64,000 bases of DNA from Paraescarpia echinospica (Eukaryota; Annelida; Polychaeta; Sabellida; Siboglinidae): the NCBI GenBank assembly GCA_020002185.1, contig CM034532.1, positions 29,961,619 to 30,025,618 on the forward strand, given 5' to 3'. Positions within the stretch are counted from its first letter, which is position 1. Each line of letters starts with the position of its first letter. A model generated the notes under the pieces. The model worked only from the letters and a program-made list of their open reading frames with translations. It searched no databases and was not told the origin of the DNA. The translations under genes and the position numbers were made by a program. Below are positions 63,946-64,000 of this stretch, one piece after another.

Positions 63946-64000
63946 GTAAGCAGTATAGATTTGTAAACTGTTACTCAGAACTGCTGAATTAAAATAAAAG

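Overview
This window is nuclear DNA from an animal, not bacterial or viral DNA. It has spliced genes with GT...AG introns, non-LTR retrotransposons of the CR1/L2 type, pogo and PIF/Harbinger DNA transposons, MITEs, long (CA), (GA) and (ACAT) microsatellites and a large satellite block. A claudin-like four-membrane-segment gene and a BTB/POZ gene fit a metazoan. The repeat content suggests a marine invertebrate (lophotrochozoan or invertebrate deuterostome), but I cannot name a species from the sequence.

Layout. 1-6.5 kb: an array of nuclear-receptor-like and CTCF-like motifs. Next come two short genes with matching E-box plus TATA promoters (1052-1294; 1609-3002, two exons, putative zinc-binding protein of unknown family). 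A cascade of tandem repeats with different periods follows, then 1.2 kb of CA-rich simple sequence, a duplicated ETS/CRE/CTCF-like block and a near-perfect hairpin. 6.7-8.2 kb: a 1.5 kb foldback element with arms of about 700 bp. 8.4-18.6 kb: two inverted copies of a 370 bp sequence flank a 7.4 kb pogo-like transposon (10,363-17,758). Its ends, TA target site and subterminal repeats are visible. It contains a nested 2.46 kb Harbinger-like element with CTG target duplications and a nested candidate solo LTR of 1.57 kb with CCAGA duplications. 19-27.3 kb: minisatellites, several LINE fragments, a 0.6 kb (ACAT) array and a LINE that keeps its endonuclease but not its reverse transcriptase.

28.0-32.9 kb: a three-exon BTB/POZ gene on the + strand (305 residues after splicing). 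35.0-43.4 kb: a three-exon claudin/PMP22-like gene on the - strand (215 residues after splicing), with an upstream ORF and a ~490-nt pyrimidine run just before exon 2 in the sense direction. 44.7-46.1 kb: a CR1-like LINE fragment. 46.1-61.4 kb: a 15.3 kb satellite of a 65-bp unit (about 235 copies by length) with higher-order duplications of about 1.4, 2.2-2.3, 2.9 and 4.2 kb. It is bordered on its other side by the C-terminal piece of another LINE. 61.7-64 kb: small MITE and hAT-like ends and more CTCF-like motifs.

The host genes show no operon-like relationship. What ties the window together is mobile-element history: insertions inside insertions, microsatellites attached to retroposon tails or splice sites, and a satellite lying between two LINE fragments. 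The least explained coding locus is the two-gene module at 0.9-3.1 kb.
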